From positions 1-60,578 of the forward strand of contig NZ_BBMY01000013.1 in the NCBI RefSeq assembly GCF_000759775.1: DNA of 60,578 nucleotides, written 5' to 3'. Source of the stretch: Escherichia albertii NBRC 107761 = DSM 17582 (GTDB taxonomy: Bacteria; Pseudomonadota; Gammaproteobacteria; Enterobacterales; Enterobacteriaceae). This document shows positions 46,648-57,817 of the stretch, one piece after another. How positions within the stretch are numbered: position 1 is the first letter of the stretch; the number at the start of each line of letters is the position of its first letter. Below the pieces are notes generated by a model. The model was given only the letters and a program-made list of their open reading frames with translations. It ran no database searches and was not told where the DNA came from. The translations under genes were made by a program, and so were the position numbers.

Positions 46648-47736
46648 ATGGAGAGGATAGTCGTTACTCTCGGGGAACGTAGTTACCCAATTACCATCGC
46701 ATCTGGTTTGTTTAACGAACCAGCTTCATTCTTACCGTTGAAATCGGGCGAGCAGGTGATGTTGGTTACCAACGAAACTCTGGCTCCTCTGTATCTCGAT
46801 AAGGTTCGCGGTGTACTCGAACAGGCGGGTGTTAACGTTGATTGCGTTATCCTCCCTGATGGCGAGCAGTATAAAAGCCTGGCGGTACTCGACACGGTCT
46901 TTACGGCGTTGTTGCAAAAGCCGCATGGTCGCGATACTACGCTGGTGGCGCTTGGCGGCGGCGTAGTCGGCGATCTTACCGGCTTTGCGGCGGCGAGCTA
47001 TCAGCGCGGCGTTCGTTTCATTCAAGTCCCGACGACGTTACTGTCGCAGGTCGACTCCTCTGTTGGCGGCAAAACCGCAGTCAACCATCCCCTCGGTAAA
47101 AACATGATTGGCGCGTTCTATCAGCCAGCTTCGGTGGTGGTAGATCTCGACTGTCTGAAAACGCTTCCCCCGCGAGAGTTAGCGTCTGGGCTGGCGGAAG
47201 TTATCAAATACGGCATTATTCTTGACGGTGAGTTTTTCAACTGGCTGGAAGAGAATATGGATGCGTTACTTCGTCTGGATGGTCCAGCAATGGCGTACTG
47301 CATTCGCCGTTGTTGTGAGCTGAAAGCAGAAGTTGTCGCTGCCGACGAGCGCGAATCCGGCTTACGTGCTTTACTGAATCTGGGGCACACCTTTGGTCAT
47401 GCCATTGAAACTGAAATGGGTTATGGCAATTGGTTACACGGTGAAGCGGTCGCAGCAGGTATGGTAATGGCGGCGCGGACGTCAGAACGTCTCGGGCAGT
47501 TCAGTTCTGCCGAAACGCAGCGTATTATAACCCTGCTCACGCGGGCGGGGTTACCGGTTAATGGGCCGCGCGAAATGGCTGTGCAGGCGTATTTACCGCA
47601 TATGCTGCGTGATAAGAAAGTCCTTGCGGGAGAGATGCGGTTAATTCTTCCGCTGGCAATCGGTAAGAGCGAAGTTCGCGGCGGTGTGCCGCACGAGCTC
47701 GTTCTTAACGCAATTGCCGATTGTCAATCAGCGTAA
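46648..47736 (+). CDS. aroB: 3-Dehydroquinate synthase
   Basis: A 362-residue NAD- and metal-dependent enzyme that closes DAHP into 3-dehydroquinate, the second step of the chorismate pathway. Typical parts are the NAD region [20 protein letters not shown] (about residues 97-116), [18 protein letters not shown] near 132-149, and metal ligands in the [21 protein letters not shown] and [11 protein letters not shown] segments. The start has a GGTGG ribosome site. It is the second gene of the aroK cluster. Confidence 0.98.
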   Translation: MERIVVTLGERSYPITIASGLFNEPASFLPLKSGEQVMLVTNETLAPLYLDKVRGVLEQAGVNVDCVILPDGEQYKSLAVLDTVFTALLQKPHGRDTTLVALGGGVVGDLTGFAAASYQRGVRFIQVPTTLLSQVDSSVGGKTAVNHPLGKNMIGAFYQPASVVVDLDCLKTLPPRELASGLAEVIKYGIILDGEFFNWLEENMDALLRLDGPAMAYCIRRCCELKAEVVAADERESGLRALLNLGHTFGHAIETEMGYGNWLHGEAVAAGMVMAARTSERLGQFSSAETQRIITLLTRAGLPVNGPREMAVQAYLPHMLRDKKVLAGEMRLILPLAIGKSEVRGGVPHELVLNAIADCQSA

Positions 47737-47750
47737 CAACAAGAAAGGTC

Positions 47751-47770
47751 GGACCGCTTATCCAGCGGTC
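47751..47770 (+). other. Hairpin between aroB and damX
   Basis: GGACCGCT and AGCGGTCT pair around a four-base TATCC-type loop in the 91-bp aroB-damX gap. No U-run follows. It may tune readthrough from aroKB into damX-dam. Confidence 0.35.
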
Positions 47771-47827
47771 TATTAGCTTCAGGTTAATCGCAGTGTGGTA
47801 AGCATTAACCTTTTAGTGGGGTGTTAA

Positions 47828-49126
47828 ATGGATGAATTCAAACCAGAAGACGAGCTGAAACCCGATCCCAGCGATCGTCGTACTGGTCGTTCTCGTCAAT
47901 CTTCTGAGCGTTCTGAACGTACTGAGCGTGGTGAACCGCAGATCAATTTTGATGATATTGAACTTGATGATGCTGACGATCGCCGCCCAACTCGCGCACA
48001 AAAAGGGCGCGATGAGGAACCGGAAGTCGAACAAGAAGATGACGAATACGAAGATGAAACCGTGGATGAAGAGCGTGTAGAACGCCGTCCGCGTAAGCGC
48101 AAAAAAGCAGCCAGCAAGCCCGCTTCTCGTCAGTATATGATGATGGGCGTCGGTATTCTGGTGCTGCTGCTGTTGATCATTGGCATCGGCTCTGCGCTTA
48201 AAGCCCCTTCGACCTCTTCCAGCGAACAAACTGCGTCTGGTGAGAAAAGTATTGATCTTGCTGGTAATACTGCCGATCAGACGAATGGCGTGCAGCCAGC
48301 GCCGGGAATCTCGTCTGCGGGCAATACTCAGCAGGATGTTTCTCTGCCGCCGATCTCTTCCACGCCGACTCAGGGGCAAACCCCAGCGGCAGCGGATGGG
48401 CAGCAACGTGTTGAAGTGCAGGGCGATCTGAATAACGCGCTGACTCAGCCGCAAAATCAGCAGCAGTTAAATAATGTGGCGGTCAACTCCACGCTGCCGA
48501 CTGAACCCGCAACGGTGGCGCCTGTCCGTAACGGCAACGCGTCGCGTGATACGGCGAAAACGCAGGTTGTCGAACGCCCGACCACTACGCGTCCGGCTCG
48601 TCAGCAGGCGGTGATTGAACCGAAAAAACCGCAAGCAACCGTGAAAACGGAACCGAAGCCGGTAGCACAGCAGCCGAAACGCACTGGGCCGACCACGCCT
48701 GCCGCGAGCACGAAGGTACCGGCTGCGACTTCTACGCCAGCCGCAACGCCAGCGCCGAAAGAGACGGCGACTACTGCGCCAGTACAAACGGCATCTCCGG
48801 CACAAGCTACGACAACACCTGCCGCAGGGGCGAAGACTACAGGTAATGTTGGTTCGTTGAAATCGGCACCGTCCAGCCATTACACTCTGCAGCTGAGTAG
48901 TTCCTCTAACTACGACAACCTGAACGGTTGGGCGAAGAAAGAGAACCTGAAAAACTACGTTGTCTATGAAACGACGCGTAATGGTCAGCCATGGTATGTC
49001 CTGGTTTCTGGTGTGTACGCTTCGAAAGAAGAGGCGAAAAAGGCAGTGTCTACATTGCCAGCCGATGTCCAGGCCAAGAATCCGTGGGCGAAACCATTGC
49101 GCCAGGTACAGGCCGATCTGAAGTAA
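47828..49126 (+). CDS. damX: Cell division protein DamX with SPOR domain
   Basis: A 432-residue bitopic inner-membrane protein of the septal ring. A charged, disordered cytoplasmic part (about residues 1-101), one membrane helix (about 103-124, [15 protein letters not shown]), a long Pro/Thr/Ala-rich periplasmic linker (about 190-350), and a C-terminal SPOR domain (about 350-425, [20 protein letters not shown] onward) that binds denuded glycan strands. It is four residues longer than the K-12 protein I remember, probably within the low-complexity linker. In uropathogens DamX drives reversible filamentation. Confidence 0.96.
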   Translation: MDEFKPEDELKPDPSDRRTGRSRQSSERSERTERGEPQINFDDIELDDADDRRPTRAQKGRDEEPEVEQEDDEYEDETVDEERVERRPRKRKKAASKPASRQYMMMGVGILVLLLLIIGIGSALKAPSTSSSEQTASGEKSIDLAGNTADQTNGVQPAPGISSAGNTQQDVSLPPISSTPTQGQTPAAADGQQRVEVQGDLNNALTQPQNQQQLNNVAVNSTLPTEPATVAPVRNGNASRDTAKTQVVERPTTTRPARQQAVIEPKKPQATVKTEPKPVAQQPKRTGPTTPAASTKVPAATSTPAATPAPKETATTAPVQTASPAQATTTPAAGAKTTGNVGSLKSAPSSHYTLQLSSSSNYDNLNGWAKKENLKNYVVYETTRNGQPWYVLVSGVYASKEEAKKAVSTLPADVQAKNPWAKPLRQVQADLK

Positions 49127-49232
49127 TCAAGGCGATTTCCCGCAATGGATTACCGTTGCGGGAACTGCCTGAAGCGCTGGATGCTGTCGGAGCTTTCTCC
49201 ACAGCCGGAGAAGGTGTAATTAGTTAGTCAGC

Positions 49233-50069
49233 ATGAAGAAAAATCGCGCTTTTTTGAAGTGGGCAGGGGGTAAATATCCTCTGCTTGATGATATTAAACG
49301 GCATTTGCCCAAGGGCGAGTGTCTGGTTGAGCCTTTCGTCGGTGCCGGGTCGGTGTTTCTCAACACCGACTTTTCTCGTTATATCCTTGCTGATATCAAC
49401 AATGATCTGATTAGTCTTTACAACATAGTGAAGACGCGTACGGAAGAGTACGTGCAGGCTGTTCGCGAGCTGTTTGTCCCGGAGACGAATTGTGCCGAGG
49501 TCTACTATCAGTTCCGTGAAGAGTTCAACAAAAGCCAGGATCCCTTCCGCCGGGCGGTGTTGTTTTTATATCTGAATCGCTACGGCTACAACGGTTTGTG
49601 CCGTTACAACCTGCGCGGTGAATTTAACGTGCCGTTTGGCCGCTATAAAAAGCCCTATTTCCCGGAAGCCGAGTTGTATCACTTCGCCGAAAAAGCGCAG
49701 AATGCTTTTTTCTATTGTGAGTCTTACGCCGATAGCATGGCGCGTGCGGATGATAGCTCTGTCGTCTATTGTGATCCGCCTTATGCGCCGCTTTCCGCGA
49801 CCGCTAATTTTACGGCGTACCACACAAACAGTTTTACGCTTGAACAACAAGCGCATCTGGCGGAGATCGCCGAGGGACTGGTTGATCGCCAGATTCCGGT
49901 ACTGATCTCCAATCACGATACGATGTTAACGCGCGAGTGGTATCAGCGCGCAAAATTGCATGTCGTCAAAGTTCGACGCAGTATAAGCAGCAACGGCGGC
50001 ACACGTAAAAAGGTGGACGAACTGCTGGCTTTGTACAAACCAGGAGTCGTTTCACCCGCGAAAAAATGA
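49233..50069 (+). CDS. dam: DNA adenine methyltransferase Dam
   Basis: A 278-residue enzyme that methylates N6 of adenine in GATC, guiding mismatch repair strand choice, replication timing and some gene switches. AdoMet motif [19 protein letters not shown] at residues 7-25, the [10 protein letters not shown] motif near 35-44 and the catalytic DPPY in [16 protein letters not shown] at 181-184 are in the alpha-class order. The gap after damX is 106 bp. Length is as in K-12. Confidence 0.98.
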   Translation: MKKNRAFLKWAGGKYPLLDDIKRHLPKGECLVEPFVGAGSVFLNTDFSRYILADINNDLISLYNIVKTRTEEYVQAVRELFVPETNCAEVYYQFREEFNKSQDPFRRAVLFLYLNRYGYNGLCRYNLRGEFNVPFGRYKKPYFPEAELYHFAEKAQNAFFYCESYADSMARADDSSVVYCDPPYAPLSATANFTAYHTNSFTLEQQAHLAEIAEGLVDRQIPVLISNHDTMLTREWYQRAKLHVVKVRRSISSNGGTRKKVDELLALYKPGVVSPAKK

Positions 50070-50086
50070 TTCTCAAGGAGAAGCGG

Positions 50087-50764
50087 ATGAAACAGTATTT
50101 GATTGCCCCCTCAATTCTGTCGGCTGATTTTGCCCGTCTGGGTGAAGATACCGCAAAGGCTCTGGCAGCTGGCGCTGATGTCGTGCATTTTGACGTCATG
50201 GATAACCACTATGTTCCCAACCTGACAATTGGGCCAATGGTGCTGAAATCCTTGCGTAACTACGGCATTACCGCTCCTATCGATGTGCATTTGATGGTGA
50301 AACCGGTCGATCGCATTGTGCCGGATTTCGCCGCCGCTGGCGCCAGCATCATTACTTTTCATCCTGAAGCCTCTGAGCACGTTGACCGCACGCTGCAACT
50401 GATTAAAGAAAATGGCTGTAAAGCGGGTCTGGTATTTAACCCGGCGACACCGCTGAGCTATCTGGATTACGTAATGGACAAGCTGGATGTGATCCTGCTG
50501 ATGTCTGTTAACCCAGGCTTTGGTGGTCAATCTTTCATTCCACAAACACTCGATAAACTGCGCGAAGCGCGTCGTCGCATTGACGACTCTGGCTTTGACA
50601 TCCGTCTGGAAGTGGATGGTGGCGTGAAGGTGAATAACATTGGTGAAATCGCTGCAGCGGGGGCGGATATGTTCGTTGCAGGTTCGGCTATTTTCGACCA
50701 GCCAGACTATAAAAAAGTCATTGATGAAATGCGCAGTGAACTGGCAAAGGTAAGTCATGGATAA
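50087..50764 (+). CDS. rpe: Ribulose-phosphate 3-epimerase
   Basis: A 225-residue TIM-barrel enzyme interconverting ribulose 5-phosphate and xylulose 5-phosphate in the pentose phosphate and related pathways. The N-terminal [16 protein letters not shown] and the metal-site segments [17 protein letters not shown] (about residues 32-48) and DVHLMVKP are typical; [13 protein letters not shown] and [11 protein letters not shown] lie near the C-terminal phosphate site. ATG 50087 with AAGGAGAAG before it is preferred over an upstream in-frame start. It overlaps gph by 8 bp. Confidence 0.97.
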   Translation: MKQYLIAPSILSADFARLGEDTAKALAAGADVVHFDVMDNHYVPNLTIGPMVLKSLRNYGITAPIDVHLMVKPVDRIVPDFAAAGASIITFHPEASEHVDRTLQLIKENGCKAGLVFNPATPLSYLDYVMDKLDVILLMSVNPGFGGQSFIPQTLDKLREARRRIDDSGFDIRLEVDGGVKVNNIGEIAAAGADMFVAGSAIFDQPDYKKVIDEMRSELAKVSHG

Positions 50765-51515
50765 GTTTGAAGATATTCGCGGCGTCGCTTTTGATCTCGA
50801 CGGTACGCTGGTCGACAGTGCTCCCGGTCTGGCTGCCGCGGTAGATATGGCGTTGTACGCGCTGGAGTTGCCTGTCGCAGGTGAAGAACGCGTTATTACC
50901 TGGATTGGTAATGGCGCAGATGTCCTGATGGAGCGAGCACTGATCTGGGCTCGCCAGGAACGTGCGACCCTGCGTAAAACGATGGGTAAACCCCCCGTTG
51001 ATGATGACGTTCCGTTACCGGAACAAGTTCGTATTTTGCGTAAGTTGTTCGATCGCTATTATGGCGAGGTTGCCGGGGAAGGGACGTTTTTGTTCCCGCA
51101 CGTTGCCGATACGCTTGGCGCGTTGCAGGCTAAAGGGCTGCCGTTAGGTGTAGTCACCAATAAACCGACGCCGTTTGTTGCGCCGCTGTTGGAATCCTTA
51201 GATATTGCAAAATACTTTAGCGTGGTTATCGGCGGCGATGATGTGAAAAATAAAAAGCCGCACCCGGACCCGCTGTTACTGGTGGCAGAACGGATGGGCA
51301 TTGCCCCACAACAGATGCTGTTTGTCGGTGATTCCCGCAATGATATTCAGGCAGCAAAAGCAGCCGGTTGCCCATCAGTTGGCTTAACCTACGGATATAA
51401 CTACGGCGAGGCTATCGATCTCAGCCAGCCTGATGTAATTTATCACTCTATAAATGACCTTCTGCCCGCATTAGGGCTTCCGCATAGCGAAAATCAGGAA
51501 TCGAAAAATGACTAA
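50757..51515 (+). CDS. gph: Phosphoglycolate phosphatase
   Basis: A 252-residue HAD hydrolase that removes phosphate from 2-phosphoglycolate, chiefly salvage after 3'-phosphoglycolate removal in DNA repair. Motif [16 protein letters not shown] (nucleophile Asp about residue 13), motif II VVTNKP, motif [14 protein letters not shown] and motif [14 protein letters not shown] are present. Its start overlaps rpe by 8 bp and its end overlaps trpS by 8 bp, giving a tight translational chain. Confidence 0.97.
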   Translation: MDKFEDIRGVAFDLDGTLVDSAPGLAAAVDMALYALELPVAGEERVITWIGNGADVLMERALIWARQERATLRKTMGKPPVDDDVPLPEQVRILRKLFDRYYGEVAGEGTFLFPHVADTLGALQAKGLPLGVVTNKPTPFVAPLLESLDIAKYFSVVIGGDDVKNKKPHPDPLLLVAERMGIAPQQMLFVGDSRNDIQAAKAAGCPSVGLTYGYNYGEAIDLSQPDVIYHSINDLLPALGLPHSENQESKND

Positions 51516-52512
51516 GCCCATCGTTTTTAGTGGCGCACAGCCCTCAGGTGAATTGACCATTGGTAACTACATGGGTGCGCTGCGTCAGTGGGTAAACATG
51601 CAGGATGACTACCATTGCATTTACTGTATCGTTGACCAGCATGCTATCACTGTGCGTCAGGATGCTCAGAAACTGCGTAAAGCGACGCTGGATACGCTGG
51701 CGCTGTACCTGGCTTGTGGTATCGATCCTGAGAAAAGCACCATCTTTGTTCAGTCTCATGTACCGGAACATGCGCAGTTAGGCTGGGCGCTGAACTGCTA
51801 TACCTACTTCGGCGAATTGAGCCGCATGACACAGTTCAAAGATAAATCTGCGCGTTATGCCGAGAACATCAACGCCGGACTGTTTGATTATCCGGTGCTG
51901 ATGGCGGCAGATATTTTGCTGTATCAAACCAACCTGGTGCCGGTCGGTGAAGATCAGAAACAGCATCTGGAACTGAGCCGTGACATCGCCCAGCGTTTTA
52001 ACGCGCTATACGGCGATATCTTTAAAGTGCCGGAGCCGTTTATTCCGAAATCTGGCGCACGCGTAATGTCGTTGCTGGAGCCGACCAAGAAGATGTCCAA
52101 GTCTGACGATAACCGCAATAACGTTATCGGCCTGTTGGAAGATCCGAAATCGGTAGTGAAGAAAATCAAACGAGCGGTCACCGACTCCGACGAGCCACCG
52201 GTGGTTCGCTACGATGTGCAGAACAAAGCGGGCGTTTCCAACCTGCTGGATATCCTTTCTGCGGTCACGGGCCAGAGCATCCCGGAACTGGAAAAACGGT
52301 TCGAAGGCAAGATGTATGGTCACCTGAAAGGCGAAGTGGCAGAAGCGGTTTCCGGTATGCTGACTGAATTGCAGGAGCGTTATCACCGTTTCCGCAATGA
52401 CGAAGCTTTCCTGCAACAGGTAATGAAAGACGGCGCGGAAAAAGCCAGCGCACACGCTTCCCGCACGCTGAAAGCGGTTTACGAAGCGATTGGTTTTGTG
52501 GCGAAGCCGTAA
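51508..52512 (+). CDS. trpS: Tryptophanyl-tRNA synthetase
   Basis: A 334-residue class Ic synthetase that charges tRNA-Trp. The HIGH-type motif is in [18 protein letters not shown] (residues 9-24, here TIGN) and the KMSKS loop in [11 protein letters not shown] (about residues 192-202). The ATG lies inside the gph tail. It is the last gene of the aroK-to-trpS cluster; a REP unit and a terminator follow within 180 bp. Confidence 0.98.
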   Translation: MTKPIVFSGAQPSGELTIGNYMGALRQWVNMQDDYHCIYCIVDQHAITVRQDAQKLRKATLDTLALYLACGIDPEKSTIFVQSHVPEHAQLGWALNCYTYFGELSRMTQFKDKSARYAENINAGLFDYPVLMAADILLYQTNLVPVGEDQKQHLELSRDIAQRFNALYGDIFKVPEPFIPKSGARVMSLLEPTKKMSKSDDNRNNVIGLLEDPKSVVKKIKRAVTDSDEPPVVRYDVQNKAGVSNLLDILSAVTGQSIPELEKRFEGKMYGHLKGEVAEAVSGMLTELQERYHRFRNDEAFLQQVMKDGAEKASAHASRTLKAVYEAIGFVAKP

Positions 52513-52542
52513 TTTAACATTGTTGGCAAAATGTGGTTTGTT

Positions 52543-52580
52543 CATGCCGGATGCGGCATGAACGCCTTATCCGGTCTACA
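52543..52580. repeat. REP unit downstream of trpS
   Basis: CATGCCGGATGCGGCATGAA followed by CGCCTTATCCGGTCTAC forms the typical REP palindrome 30 bp beyond the trpS stop, probably protecting the 3' end of the long aroK-trpS transcript. Confidence 0.85.
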
Positions 52581-52667
52581 AAGTAATGCAAATTCAATAT
52601 ATTGCAAGGAAATGTAGACTTGATAAGCGTAGCACATCAGGTAATTTTTCTTTTGTCATCACTCAGA

Positions 52668-52690
52668 AACCGGGGAAACCCGGTTTTTTA
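52668..52690 (+). terminator. Rho-independent terminator after trpS
   Basis: AACCGGG and CCCGGTT pair around a GAAA tetraloop and are followed by TTTTTAT. It separates the trpS transcript from the yhf operon. The remaining 120 bp before yhfZ are AT-rich and should hold the yhf promoter; no operator was recognised. Confidence 0.93.
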
Positions 52691-52809
52691 TGTCCTTATT
52701 TGCAATAATCCGAAAAAATGTGAAGTGCCTCGTCGTTTCCACATCTTGCGGTTGCTCATTATCTTCATTTTAATGAGGATACAAATATTCATTTTATTGA
52801 AAATTTACT

Positions 52810-53715
52810 ATGCGTCGAACGTTTATCAAAAAAGAAGGCGTCGTCATCACGACGCTGGCCCGTTATTTGTTAGGTGAGAAGTGCGGTAATCGGCTGAAAA
52901 CAATAGATGAACTGGCAACTGAATGCCGTTCATCGGTTGGTCTGACGCAGGCCGCGTTGAAAACGCTGGAATCTGGCGGTGCGATACGTATTGAACGTCG
53001 TGGGCGCAATGGCAGTTATCTGGTTGAGATGGATAACAAAGCGCTGCTGAGTCATGTAGATATCAACAATGTGGTATGTGCCATGCCCTTGCCCTATACC
53101 CGCTTGTACGAAGGTTTAGCGAGCGGGCTGAAAGCCCAGTTTGATGGCATTCCTTTTTACTATGCGCATATGCGCGGCGCAGATATTCGCGTGGAGTGCT
53201 TGCTTAACGGTGTCTATGACATGGCGGTGGTTTCTCGCCTGGCGGCGGAAAGTTATCTCACGCAAAAAGGCTTATGCCTCGCTCTGGAGTTAGGACCGCA
53301 TACCTACGTTGGCGAGCACCAGTTGATTTTCCGCAAAGGAGAATCCGCCGCTGTGAAACGCGTGGGGCTGGATAACCGTTCGGCGGATCAGAAGATCATG
53401 ACCGATGTCTTTTTTGGCAGTAGCGATGTGGAACAGGTCGATCTTTCTTATCACGAGAGTTTACAGCGCATTGTTAAAGGCGATGTCGATGCGGTGATCT
53501 GGAACGTGGTGGCGGAAAGCGAACTGGCAATGCTGGGATTAGAAGCGATGCCGTTGGCGGATGACCCACGATTTTTGCAGGCCACTGAAGCGGTAATTTT
53601 GACGCGTGCCGATGATTACCCGATGCAACAATTGCTGCATGCGGTTGTTGATAAACATGCCCTGCTTACCCATCAACAGCGTGTGGTAAGTGGGGAACAG
53701 GAACCCAGTTATTAA
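52810..53715 (+). CDS. yhfZ: Probable transcriptional regulator YhfZ
   Basis: A 301-residue protein with an N-terminal winged helix-turn-helix of GntR-like type (about residues 15-70, LKTIDELATECRSSVGLTQA then RIERRGRNGSYLV). The C-terminal two thirds resemble a periplasmic-binding-protein-like effector domain (MRGADIRVECLLNGVYDMAVVSR and KGDVDAVIWNVVAES). It is the first gene of the yhf operon and most likely its regulator, sensing a small acid or phosphorylated compound, but no ligand is known. Length equals K-12 YhfZ. Confidence 0.9.
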   Translation: MRRTFIKKEGVVITTLARYLLGEKCGNRLKTIDELATECRSSVGLTQAALKTLESGGAIRIERRGRNGSYLVEMDNKALLSHVDINNVVCAMPLPYTRLYEGLASGLKAQFDGIPFYYAHMRGADIRVECLLNGVYDMAVVSRLAAESYLTQKGLCLALELGPHTYVGEHQLIFRKGESAAVKRVGLDNRSADQKIMTDVFFGSSDVEQVDLSYHESLQRIVKGDVDAVIWNVVAESELAMLGLEAMPLADDPRFLQATEAVILTRADDYPMQQLLHAVVDKHALLTHQQRVVSGEQEPSY

Positions 53716-53731
53716 ATGAAAGGCATCTGAC

Positions 53732-54094
53732 ATGGAAACCAGGCTAAACCTGCTTTGCGGTGCAGGGGTAATAGATAAGGACATCTGCAAAGGTATGATG
53801 CAGGTCGTGAAGATACTGGAAATTGAATGCCATCTGCCGGTGCGCAGTGAGCAGGGGACGATGGCGATGACACATATGGCGAGTGCGCTGATGCGCAGTC
53901 GTCGTGGTGAAGAAATAGAGCCGCTGGATGATGAATTGCTGACAGAGCTGGCGCAATCCAGCCACTGGTCAGCCATTTTACAATTGCATCAGGTGTTGTT
54001 GAGGGAATTCGCACTGGAAGTTAACCCGTGTGAAGAAGGCTATTTGCTGGCCAACCTTTATGGATTATGGATGGCTGCTAACGAAGAGGTTTGA
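53732..54094 (+). CDS. yhfY: PRD-domain-like protein YhfY
   Basis: A 120-residue helical protein resembling a single PTS-regulation domain (PRD). It has the pattern LEIECHLPVRSEQGTMAMTHMASALMRSRRGEE with a histidine at the usual conserved position (near residue 47). PRDs are phosphorylated by HPr or EIIB to tune antiterminators and activators. A free PRD next to the regulator yhfZ may act on it in trans; this is inference. It lies 16 bp after yhfZ; 83 bp separate it from yhfX. Confidence 0.8.
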   Translation: METRLNLLCGAGVIDKDICKGMMQVVKILEIECHLPVRSEQGTMAMTHMASALMRSRRGEEIEPLDDELLTELAQSSHWSAILQLHQVLLREFALEVNPCEEGYLLANLYGLWMAANEEV

Positions 54095-54177
54095 AGCTCC
54101 CGGCAAATCCACGTCGCACATCTTAAATGTTCAAAAAAATGAATATTTAATTCAAGGAACAGAAACGAGGCAACAAG

Positions 54178-55341
54178 ATGTTTGTAGAAGCATTGAAACG
54201 CCAGAACCCGGCACTGATTTGCGCCGCACTAAGTTTGTGGCAACAGGGCAAGATTGCCCCGGACAGTTGGGTGATCGACGTGGATCAGGTACTGGAAAAC
54301 GGCAAGCGACTGATTGAGACGGCACGGCTTTACGGCATTGAGCTGTATTTGATGACCAAGCAGTTTGGTCGTAACCCGTGGCTGGCGGAAAAACTGCTGG
54401 CACTGGGCTACAGCGGCATTGTGGCGGTGGATTACAAAGAGGCGAGGGTCATGCGCCGTGCCGGTTTGCCGGTAGCGCATCAGGGACATCTGGTACAAAT
54501 CCCTTGTCATCAGGTTTCTGACGCTGTTGAACAGGGTACCGACGTCATCACTGTGTTTACTCTCGACAAAGCACGGGAAGTTTCGGCGGCGGCGGTGAAA
54601 GCCGGACGAGTGCAGTCGGTACTGCTCAAAGTTTATAGTGACGATGATTTTCTTTATCCGGGGCAGGAGAGCGGTTTTGTACAGCATTCGCTGCACGAGG
54701 TGGTTGCTGAAATCCAAAAACTTCCCGGACTACATTTAGCGGGACTTACCCATTTTCCTTGCCTGCTTTGGGATGAAACCCGCGGGAAAGTTTTACCCAC
54801 GCCGAATCTGCACACGCTGGTACAGGCACGGGAGCAACTGGCGAAAGCAGGTATTGCGCTTGAACAACTGAACGCGCCTTCAGCGACCAGCTGTACTTCG
54901 CTGCCATTGCTGGCGGGATACGGTGTGACTCATGCCGAACCCGGTCACGCGCTGACGGGGACGATTCCGGCAAATCAGCTGGGCGACCAGCCTGAACGTG
55001 TCGCGATACTTTGGTTGAGCGAAATTTCCCACCACTTCCATGGCGACAGCTACTGCTACGGCGGCGGTTATTACCGTCGTGGTCATGCGCAACATGCGCT
55101 GGTGTTTACGCCAGAAAGTCAAAGGATTACTGAAACATACCTCAAAGCCGTGGATGACGGCAGTATTGACTATACCCTCCCGCTGGCAGGCGAGCATCTG
55201 GTAAGTAGTGCGGTGGTGCTCTGTTTTCGCACGCAGATTTTTGTTACCCGCAGCGATGTCGTGCTGGTGTCTGGTATTCAACACGGCACGGCAGAAATCG
55301 TTGGTCGTTACGATAGTCTTGGCAACCTTCTGGAGGCGTAA
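54178..55341 (+). CDS. yhfX: Alanine-racemase-fold PLP enzyme YhfX
   Basis: A 387-residue fold-type III PLP protein. The N-terminal barrel begins with [19 protein letters not shown] and [20 protein letters not shown], where the lysine in MTKQFGR is the expected Schiff-base lysine. The C-terminal beta domain contains [18 protein letters not shown]. Relatives are amino-acid racemases or decarboxylases; the YhfX substrate is unknown. Its stop overlaps the yhfW start (TAATG), pointing to coupled production within the operon. Confidence 0.88.
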   Translation: MFVEALKRQNPALICAALSLWQQGKIAPDSWVIDVDQVLENGKRLIETARLYGIELYLMTKQFGRNPWLAEKLLALGYSGIVAVDYKEARVMRRAGLPVAHQGHLVQIPCHQVSDAVEQGTDVITVFTLDKAREVSAAAVKAGRVQSVLLKVYSDDDFLYPGQESGFVQHSLHEVVAEIQKLPGLHLAGLTHFPCLLWDETRGKVLPTPNLHTLVQAREQLAKAGIALEQLNAPSATSCTSLPLLAGYGVTHAEPGHALTGTIPANQLGDQPERVAILWLSEISHHFHGDSYCYGGGYYRRGHAQHALVFTPESQRITETYLKAVDDGSIDYTLPLAGEHLVSSAVVLCFRTQIFVTRSDVVLVSGIQHGTAEIVGRYDSLGNLLEA

Positions 55342-56567
55342 TGGCGCGATTCGTGGTGTTAGTGATCGATAGCTTCGGCATAGGCGCAATGAAAGATGTC
55401 ACGCTGGTGCGCCCGCAAGATGCCGGGGCCAATACTTGCGGGCACATTCTTAGCGAGTTACCGCATTTACAACTGTCGACGCTGGAGAAGCTTGGGTTAA
55501 TCAATGCACTGGGGTATGCACCGGGTGATATGCAGTCATCGGATTTCGCTGTCTGGGGCGTGGCAGAGCTGCAACATGAAGGTGGCGATACTTTTATGGG
55601 GCATCAGGAAATTTTAGGTACGCGCCCCGTGCCGCCGTTGCGAATGCCTTTTAGTGACGTCATTGACCGTGTTGAACGGGCGTTAATGACGGCGGGCTGG
55701 CAGGTAGAACGCCGTGGCGATGAGTTGCAGTTCCTGTGGGTAAACCAGGCGGTGGCGATTGGCGATAACCTTGAGGCAGATTTGGGGCAGGTCTATAACA
55801 TCACCGCCAATCTCTCTGTGATCTCTTTTGACGATGCAATCAAAATTGGTCGTATCGTGCGTGAGCAGGTACAGGTCGGTCGGGTCATTACATTTGGCGG
55901 CTTGTTAACCGACAGCCAGCGCATTCTCGATGCAGCAGAAAGCAAAGAAGGGCGTTTTATTGGCATCAATGCGCCGCGTTCTGGCGCTTATGACAACGGC
56001 TTCCAGGTCGTGCATATGGGCTACGGTGTTGATGAAAAAGTGCAGGTGCCGCAAAAACTGTATGAAGTGGGCGTGCCAACCGTGCTGGTGGGTAAGGTGG
56101 CGGATATCGTCAGCAACCCTCATGGCGTGAGCTGGCAAAACCTGGTGGATAGCCAGCGGATTATGGACATCACTCTCGACGAGTTTAACGCGCATCCGAC
56201 GGCGTTTATTTGCACCAATATCCAGGAGACCGACCTCGCCGGGCACGCGGAAGACGTTGCTCGTTATGCCGAGCGTCTACAGATTGTTGACCGTAATCTT
56301 GCCCGTCTGATAGCTGCAATGCAGCCAGATGATTGCCTGATCGTCATGGCCGATCACGGTAATGACCCGACTATCGGTCACAGCCACCATACCCGCGAAG
56401 TGGTGCCGGTGCTGGTTTATCAGCACGAGTTGGTTGCCACACAACTCGGTGTTCGTACCACGCTTTTTGATGTAGGCGCCACGGTATGTGAATTTTTCCG
56501 TGCGTCGCCGCCACAAAACGGCAGTTCTTTTTTATCTTCTTTTCGCTTCCAGAGAGACACCTTATGA
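55341..56567 (+). CDS. yhfW: Phosphopentomutase-like metalloenzyme YhfW
   Basis: A 408-residue member of the alkaline-phosphatase superfamily close to DeoB. The N-terminal metal site [15 protein letters not shown] (Asp about residue 9) and [13 protein letters not shown] with the nucleophile threonine, and the later metal ligands in [15 protein letters not shown] and [20 protein letters not shown], are intact. It probably moves a phosphate on a sugar phosphate, with the substrate unknown. It overlaps yhfX by one base and php by four. Confidence 0.88.
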   Translation: MARFVVLVIDSFGIGAMKDVTLVRPQDAGANTCGHILSELPHLQLSTLEKLGLINALGYAPGDMQSSDFAVWGVAELQHEGGDTFMGHQEILGTRPVPPLRMPFSDVIDRVERALMTAGWQVERRGDELQFLWVNQAVAIGDNLEADLGQVYNITANLSVISFDDAIKIGRIVREQVQVGRVITFGGLLTDSQRILDAAESKEGRFIGINAPRSGAYDNGFQVVHMGYGVDEKVQVPQKLYEVGVPTVLVGKVADIVSNPHGVSWQNLVDSQRIMDITLDEFNAHPTAFICTNIQETDLAGHAEDVARYAERLQIVDRNLARLIAAMQPDDCLIVMADHGNDPTIGHSHHTREVVPVLVYQHELVATQLGVRTTLFDVGATVCEFFRASPPQNGSSFLSSFRFQRDTL

Positions 56568-57442
56568 ATATCGATCCAACGGGCTATACCCTGGCCCACG
56601 AGCATCTGCATATCGATCTCTCTGGCTTTAAAAATAATCTGGACTGCTGCCTTGATCAGTATGCGTTCATCTGTCAGGAGATGAACGGCCTGATGGCGCA
56701 TGGCGTGCGTAATGTGATTGAGATGACCAACCGCTACATGGGCCGCAATGCGCAATTTATGCTCGATGTGATGCGCGAGACAGGGATCAATGTGATGGCC
56801 TGTACCGGTTATTACCAGGACGCGTTTTTTCCTGAACATGTGGCGACCCGCAGCGCGCAGGAACTGGCGCAAGAGATGGTCGATGAAATTGAACAGGGTA
56901 TTGATGGCACGGAACTGAAAGCCGGGATCATCGCAGAGATAGGCTCCAGCGAAGGCAAGATCACGCCGCTGGAAGAGAAAGTGTTCATTGCCGCCGCGCT
57001 GGCGCATAACCAGACCGGACGCCCGATCTCCACGCATACCTCTTTTAGCACCATGGGGCTGGAGCAACTGGCGCTATTGCAAGCCCAGGGAGTTGATCTT
57101 TCACGCGTTACCGTCGGGCACTGTGACCTGAAAGACAACCTCGACAACATTTTGAAGATGATCGATCTCGGCGCGTATGTGCAGTTCGACACCATTGGCA
57201 AAAACAGTTACTACCCGGATGAGAAGCGCATTGCGATGCTTCATGCGCTACGTGACCGCGGGTTGCTTAACCGCGTCATGCTGTCGATGGATATCACCCG
57301 CCGCTCTCATTTAAAAGCCAACGGTGGTTATGGCTATGACTTTTTATTGACCACCTTTATTCCACAATTGCGCCAGTCAGGATTCAGTCAGGCCGATGTG
57401 GATGTGATGTTACGTGAAAATCCCTCTCAATTTTTCCAATAA
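56564..57442 (+). CDS. php: Phosphotriesterase homology protein
   Basis: A 292-residue TIM-barrel amidohydrolase of the phosphotriesterase family (also yhfV). The binuclear metal site is seen as [10 protein letters not shown] (residues 12-21, HxH), a Glu in [14 protein letters not shown] (near residue 125), His in ISTHTSF and GHCDLKDN, and Asp in [11 protein letters not shown]. Despite the name it has no known useful triesterase activity; relatives act as lactonases or phospho-sugar lactonases. Its start overlaps yhfW (ATGA). Confidence 0.92.
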   Translation: MNIDPTGYTLAHEHLHIDLSGFKNNLDCCLDQYAFICQEMNGLMAHGVRNVIEMTNRYMGRNAQFMLDVMRETGINVMACTGYYQDAFFPEHVATRSAQELAQEMVDEIEQGIDGTELKAGIIAEIGSSEGKITPLEEKVFIAAALAHNQTGRPISTHTSFSTMGLEQLALLQAQGVDLSRVTVGHCDLKDNLDNILKMIDLGAYVQFDTIGKNSYYPDEKRIAMLHALRDRGLLNRVMLSMDITRRSHLKANGGYGYDFLLTTFIPQLRQSGFSQADVDVMLRENPSQFFQ

Positions 57443-57452
57443 GGACAGACTC

Positions 57453-57806
57453 ATGAAAAAGATTGGCGTTGCAGGCTTACAGCGTGAGCAGATTAAAAAA
57501 ACCATTGAAGCGACGGCTCCTGGCTGTTTTGAAGTTTTTATTCACAACGACATGGAAGCTGCGATGAAAGTGACATCCGGGCAACTGGATTACTACATCG
57601 GCGCGTGTAATACCGGCGCGGGCGCGGCATTATCGATTGCCATCGCGGTGATTGGTTATAACAAAAGTTGCACCATCGCTAAGCCGGGAATTAAAGCGAA
57701 AGAGGAACATATCGCCAAAATGATCGCCGAAGGAAAAGTGGCGTTTGGCCTTTCCGTCGAGCATGTCGAACACGCGATTCCGATGCTGATTAACCATCTG
57801 AAATAA
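57453..57806 (+). CDS. yhfU: Small DUF2620-type protein YhfU
   Basis: A 117-residue cytoplasmic alpha/beta protein with the glycine-rich segment YYIGACNTGAGAALSIAIAVIG and KPGIKAKEEHIAKMIAEGKVAFGLSVEHVEHAIP near the C-terminus. The fold prediction by eye is a small Rossmann-like or PTS-IIB-like module; I know no function. ATG 57453 (MKKIGVAGLQRE, with AAGGA before it) is preferred over an upstream in-frame ATG inside php. It lies 11 bp before yhfT, whose transporter it may serve. Confidence 0.85.
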   Translation: MKKIGVAGLQREQIKKTIEATAPGCFEVFIHNDMEAAMKVTSGQLDYYIGACNTGAGAALSIAIAVIGYNKSCTIAKPGIKAKEEHIAKMIAEGKVAFGLSVEHVEHAIPMLINHLK

Positions 57807-57817
57807 AAGGCGCGATT

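Noticed and set aside
47813..48454. 213-codon minus-strand frame over damX
   Set aside because: Antisense to the repetitive charged damX region; low complexity explains the open frame.
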